A stretch of DNA of 64,000 nt, from positions 2,356,001 to 2,420,000 of the forward strand of contig NZ_CP023067.1 of assembly GCF_002288525.1 (NCBI RefSeq), written 5' to 3'. The position numbers and the translations under genes were made by a program. Numbering within the stretch: the first letter of the stretch is position 1; each line of letters starts with the position of its first letter. Source of the DNA: Sinorhizobium sojae CCBAU 05684. GTDB lineage: Bacteria; Pseudomonadota; Alphaproteobacteria; Rhizobiales; Rhizobiaceae. Of the stretch, positions 61,454 through 64,000 are shown in pieces. The notes below the pieces were generated by a model that ran no database searches, had not been told where the DNA came from, and worked only from the letters and a program-made list of their open reading frames with translations.

Positions 61454-62944
61454 TTGTCCAATTTCAAAGAGCTCGGTCTCTCGCAGGAAATTCTGGCGAC
61501 GCTTGCTGCCAATGGTTTCGAGAAACCGACGCCCATCCAGATGCAATCCATTCCGCTCGTGCTGAAAGGCCATGACCTCATAGGCCTTGCCCAGACGGGC
61601 ACCGGCAAGACCGCCGCCTTCGGCCTGCCGATGATCGAGAAGCTCCTCGCCGACGGCGGGCGCGCAGACCCGCGCAATATCCGCGCCCTGGTGCTCGCAC
61701 CGACCCGTGAGCTCGTCAACCAGATCGCCACCAATCTCAAGCTCTTCGTCAGGAAGACGCCGCTTAAGATCGGCGTCGTGGTCGGCGGCGTCTCGATCAA
61801 CAGGCAGACCGAACAGCTCGCCCGCGGCGTCGACATTCTCGTCGCGACCCCCGGCCGACTGCTCGATCTCGTCGCCCGTAAGGCGGTGACGCTGACCCAG
61901 GGCCGCTACCTCGTTCTCGACGAGGCCGACCAGATGCTTGATCTCGGCTTCATTCACGACCTTCGCAAGATCTCCAAGCTCGTGCCGAAGACCCGCCAGA
62001 CGCTGCTCTTCTCCGCGACCATGCCGAAGCAGATTGCGGAACTCGCCCATGAATATCTGACCGATCCGGTGAAGGTCGAAGTGACCCCCCCGGGCAAGGC
62101 CGCCGACAAGATCGAGCAATATGTCCATTTCGTGCCGGGCAAGGACCTGAAGACGCAGATCCTCAAGCAGTCGCTGACCGCCAATCCCGATGGCCTGTCG
62201 CTGATCTTCAGCCGCACCAAGCATGGGGCAGAGAAGCTGATGAAGCATCTCGACCATGTGGGCTTCAAGGCCGCTTCGATCCATGGCAACAAGAGCCAGA
62301 GCCAGCGCGAACGGGCCCTCAAGGCCTTCCGCGACGGCGAAATCCGCGTCCTTGTCGCGACCGATGTCGCCGCCCGCGGCATCGACATCACCGGCGTCAC
62401 CCACGTCTACAACTACGACCTGCCGGAAGTGCCGGACGCCTATGTGCACCGCATCGGCCGCACCGCCCGCAACGGCCGCGACGGCATCGCCATCGCCTTC
62501 TGCGCGCCGGATGAAATCCGCCTGCTGCGCGACATCGAGAAGCTGACGGGCATTGAGATCGCAGTCGCTAGCGGCGAGGCGCCGGCCGACCAGGCTCGCC
62601 CGTCGAAGGGACGCGGCGGACGCGGCAATGGCCAGAACCGCGGCAATGGCGGCGGCCCGCGCCAGGACAAGGCCCCCCGCCAGAAACGCCCGGCGCGCGA
62701 AGCGGCAGTTGGTTTTGCCGGCGACGAGCTCCTGCTCGAAGACCGCCCGCAGAAGCACGCGCGGCGCGACCAGCGTGCGACGGGCCACGGACATCATGAC
62801 GGTCGTGCGGAAGGCAATCGCAACCACGAGGCCAAGAAGCACCATCACGGTCGCCCGGGACCGCAAGACAGCCGCCGCGGCCCCAGCGACGGCAATCGCC
62901 GTCAGGACGTGCGCCGCGCCGGTAAGGGCAGCCGTCAGGCCTAG
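61454..62944 (+). CDS. DEAD-box RNA helicase
   Basis: ATP-dependent RNA remodelling enzyme of the RhlE/CsdA-like group. The 496 residues show the Q motif (GFEKPTPIQMQ), Walker A AQTGTGKT, PTRELV, DEAD in VLDEADQMLDLGF, SAT, ARGID and HRIGRTAR. The last ~120 residues are an Arg/Gly/His-rich basic tail (RGGRGNGQNRGNGGG) for RNA binding. The start is taken as TTG at 61454 because the family N-terminus SNFKELGLSQEIL begins there and no ATG or GTG is near. Control by the 5' leader hairpin is plausible, as for cold-responsive helicases. Confidence 0.93.
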   Translation: MSNFKELGLSQEILATLAANGFEKPTPIQMQSIPLVLKGHDLIGLAQTGTGKTAAFGLPMIEKLLADGGRADPRNIRALVLAPTRELVNQIATNLKLFVRKTPLKIGVVVGGVSINRQTEQLARGVDILVATPGRLLDLVARKAVTLTQGRYLVLDEADQMLDLGFIHDLRKISKLVPKTRQTLLFSATMPKQIAELAHEYLTDPVKVEVTPPGKAADKIEQYVHFVPGKDLKTQILKQSLTANPDGLSLIFSRTKHGAEKLMKHLDHVGFKAASIHGNKSQSQRERALKAFRDGEIRVLVATDVAARGIDITGVTHVYNYDLPEVPDAYVHRIGRTARNGRDGIAIAFCAPDEIRLLRDIEKLTGIEIAVASGEAPADQARPSKGRGGRGNGQNRGNGGGPRQDKAPRQKRPAREAAVGFAGDELLLEDRPQKHARRDQRATGHGHHDGRAEGNRNHEAKKHHHGRPGPQDSRRGPSDGNRRQDVRRAGKGSRQA

Positions 62945-62945
62945 C

Positions 62946-63037
62946 GCATCGGCCCGAAAATCGAATTTTCGGAAAGCTCGATGCGCGGATTCAAAGAGTT
63001 ACAGCACCGCGCGTCTGAAAAGACGCGCGGCGCTGCA
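62946..63037. repeat. Mosaic repeat after the helicase
   Basis: Same module order as at 34050-34149: GCATCGGCCCGAAAATCG/CGAATTTTCGGAAAGCTCGATGC, then TTCAAAGAGTTACAGC, then CGCGCGTCT-GAAA-AGACGCGCG (63008-63029) and GCGCTGCAA. The last hairpin may end transcription of both converging genes. Confidence 0.8.
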
Positions 63038-63088
63038 AACAGGAACCCGGCCGCATTCGGCCGGGAGCCCTCATTCTTCTCTATCGCC

Positions 63089-64000
63089 TCAGGCAGCGGC
63101 AGCCTTGCCGGTCTGCCCTTCGGAAGCTCCCTCGCTTTCGCTCTTGCGGTTGGTGAGGTAGACACCCGTCACGGCAATGACCGTACCGACGATCATCGGC
63201 CAGGTGAGTGCCTCGCCCAGAAGGAGCGCCGCCTCAACGGCCGCGAGCGGCGGCACCAGATAGATCAGCGATGCGGCGCGAGAGACCTGACCGCGGCGGA
63301 TGAGATAAAGCAGGAGCGCGATCGCGCCCATTGACAGGCCGAGGACCGACCAGGCGAGCGCGGCGACAAGTTCGACGCTCCAGGTCACGCGCATATCCTC
63401 GAGCATCAGGGCTAAGGGCACAGTGACGATCAAGGCGCCGGCATATTGCAGCGTCGCGATCGCCCGGATGTCGCCGGTCTGCAGGTGCCGCTTCTGGTAA
63501 AGCGTGCCATAGGTGACCGCACCCATGCCGAGCACATTCACCGCCACCGGAAAAAGATTGATGTCGGTGTCGATCGCCAGCACCTTCGGCAGCACCGCAA
63601 GCGCGATGCCGGAGAAGCCGAGCACGATCCCCAGCCGCTGCACCCGGGTAATATTTTCGCCGATCAGGTAAGGCGCCACGGCCGCGGTCATCAGGGGCTG
63701 CAGGCCGGCGATAATGCCGGAGATGCCTGCGGGCACGCCTTCGCCGATCGCCCACCATATCGCACCCAGATAGAGCCCGTGGAGAAACACGCCGGAGATC
63801 ACCGCATGGCCGATCATGTTCCACGAGCGCGGCCAGCGCGCGCCGGTCGCGGCACAGAAGCCGATGAAGAGCAGGATGGCGATGCTGTAGCGCATCGCGA
63901 GGAAGGTCAGCGGTTCGGCGAAAAAGGCCGCGTATTTCGCAACCACCCAGCCCGTGGACCAGAGCAGCACGAAGACGGCCGGAGCCAGGCGGGCAAGCAA
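63089..64000 (-). CDS. EamA/DMT-family transporter (5' end at window edge)
   Basis: At least 303 residues of a drug/metabolite-transporter protein with ten predicted helices in two EamA repeats. The first repeat is PAVFVLLWSTGWVVAKYAAFFAEPLTFLAMRY and the second begins around FPVAVNVLGMGAVTYGTLYQKR. The frame is open to the last base, where the codon is TTG, so the true start is probably just outside the window. The substrate is unknown. It converges with the helicase gene across a repeat element. Confidence 0.88.
   Translation of the reverse strand: MLARLAPAVFVLLWSTGWVVAKYAAFFAEPLTFLAMRYSIAILLFIGFCAATGARWPRSWNMIGHAVISGVFLHGLYLGAIWWAIGEGVPAGISGIIAGLQPLMTAAVAPYLIGENITRVQRLGIVLGFSGIALAVLPKVLAIDTDINLFPVAVNVLGMGAVTYGTLYQKRHLQTGDIRAIATLQYAGALIVTVPLALMLEDMRVTWSVELVAALAWSVLGLSMGAIALLLYLIRRGQVSRAASLIYLVPPLAAVEAALLLGEALTWPMIVGTVIAVTGVYLTNRKSESEGASEGQTGKAAAA

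Overview
The window is GC-rich alphaproteobacterial DNA and reads as a Sinorhizobium/Ensifer chromosome segment. Evidence: an intact nolR, a choXWV choline importer in which every ligand residue I remember for S. meliloti ChoX is present at the same number, a fused trpE(G) behind a 14-residue Trp leader peptide, bacA, the bdhA-xdhA-xdhB operon, and many copies of palindromic rhizobial intergenic repeats. I see no rRNA, tRNA, CRISPR array, insertion sequence or phage gene. Apart from the two edge genes the coding sequences look intact.

Left part (1-25.8 kb): the tail of a probable anti-sigma factor, leuA with a long leader holding a candidate Leu-rich leader peptide, a clpP paralogue, a HupE/UreJ permease, a GNAT enzyme, queF, a cation diffusion facilitator, trpE(G) with its trpL attenuator, an extensin-like protein, a DUF1993 protein and fhs. 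Next comes a minus-strand cluster of five poorly characterised proteins (12.8-19.8 kb): a coiled-coil protein, an unknown protein, an AAA+ ATPase, a second unknown protein and a membrane-anchored DUF2333 protein. I consider this the best candidate for an undescribed system. Then tdk, choXWV, a HugZ-like protein, nolR and a small P-loop kinase.

Middle (25.9-42.5 kb): a class-III aminotransferase, adenine deaminase, a GH13 alpha-glucosidase, a KDG-type sugar kinase, der (engA) with a YfgM-like partner, an NnrU-family protein, a polysaccharide deacetylase, bacA, an MFS exporter, a second-type methionine aminopeptidase, a luciferase-like flavin enzyme and glpK.

Right part (42.5-64 kb): bdhA-xdhA-xdhB, a LysR regulator, then a purine-degradation district. 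puuD and guaD lie on the plus strand and puuE-uraD-allA-uraH on the minus strand, converging on an FMN alpha-hydroxy-acid oxidase gene. Together with ade and xdhAB these genes can carry adenine and guanine through xanthine and urate to allantoin and allantoate. The allantoate-cleaving step and the XdhC insertase are not in the window. The remainder holds a DUF1045 protein, a divergent FAD-oxidase/MnmD pair that may be a split MnmC, a host-attachment-family protein, a WYL regulator facing a small barrel protein, an AlkD-like HEAT protein, a DEAD-box helicase and an EamA transporter cut by the window edge.

From memory, der, bacA, glpK and bdhA lie on pSymB in S. meliloti 1021, after an ancestral chromosome-to-pSymB translocation. 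Their proximity here to leuA, trpE(G), choXWV and nolR points to a Sinorhizobium outside the meliloti/medicae lineage, that is, a fredii/NGR234-type arrangement.
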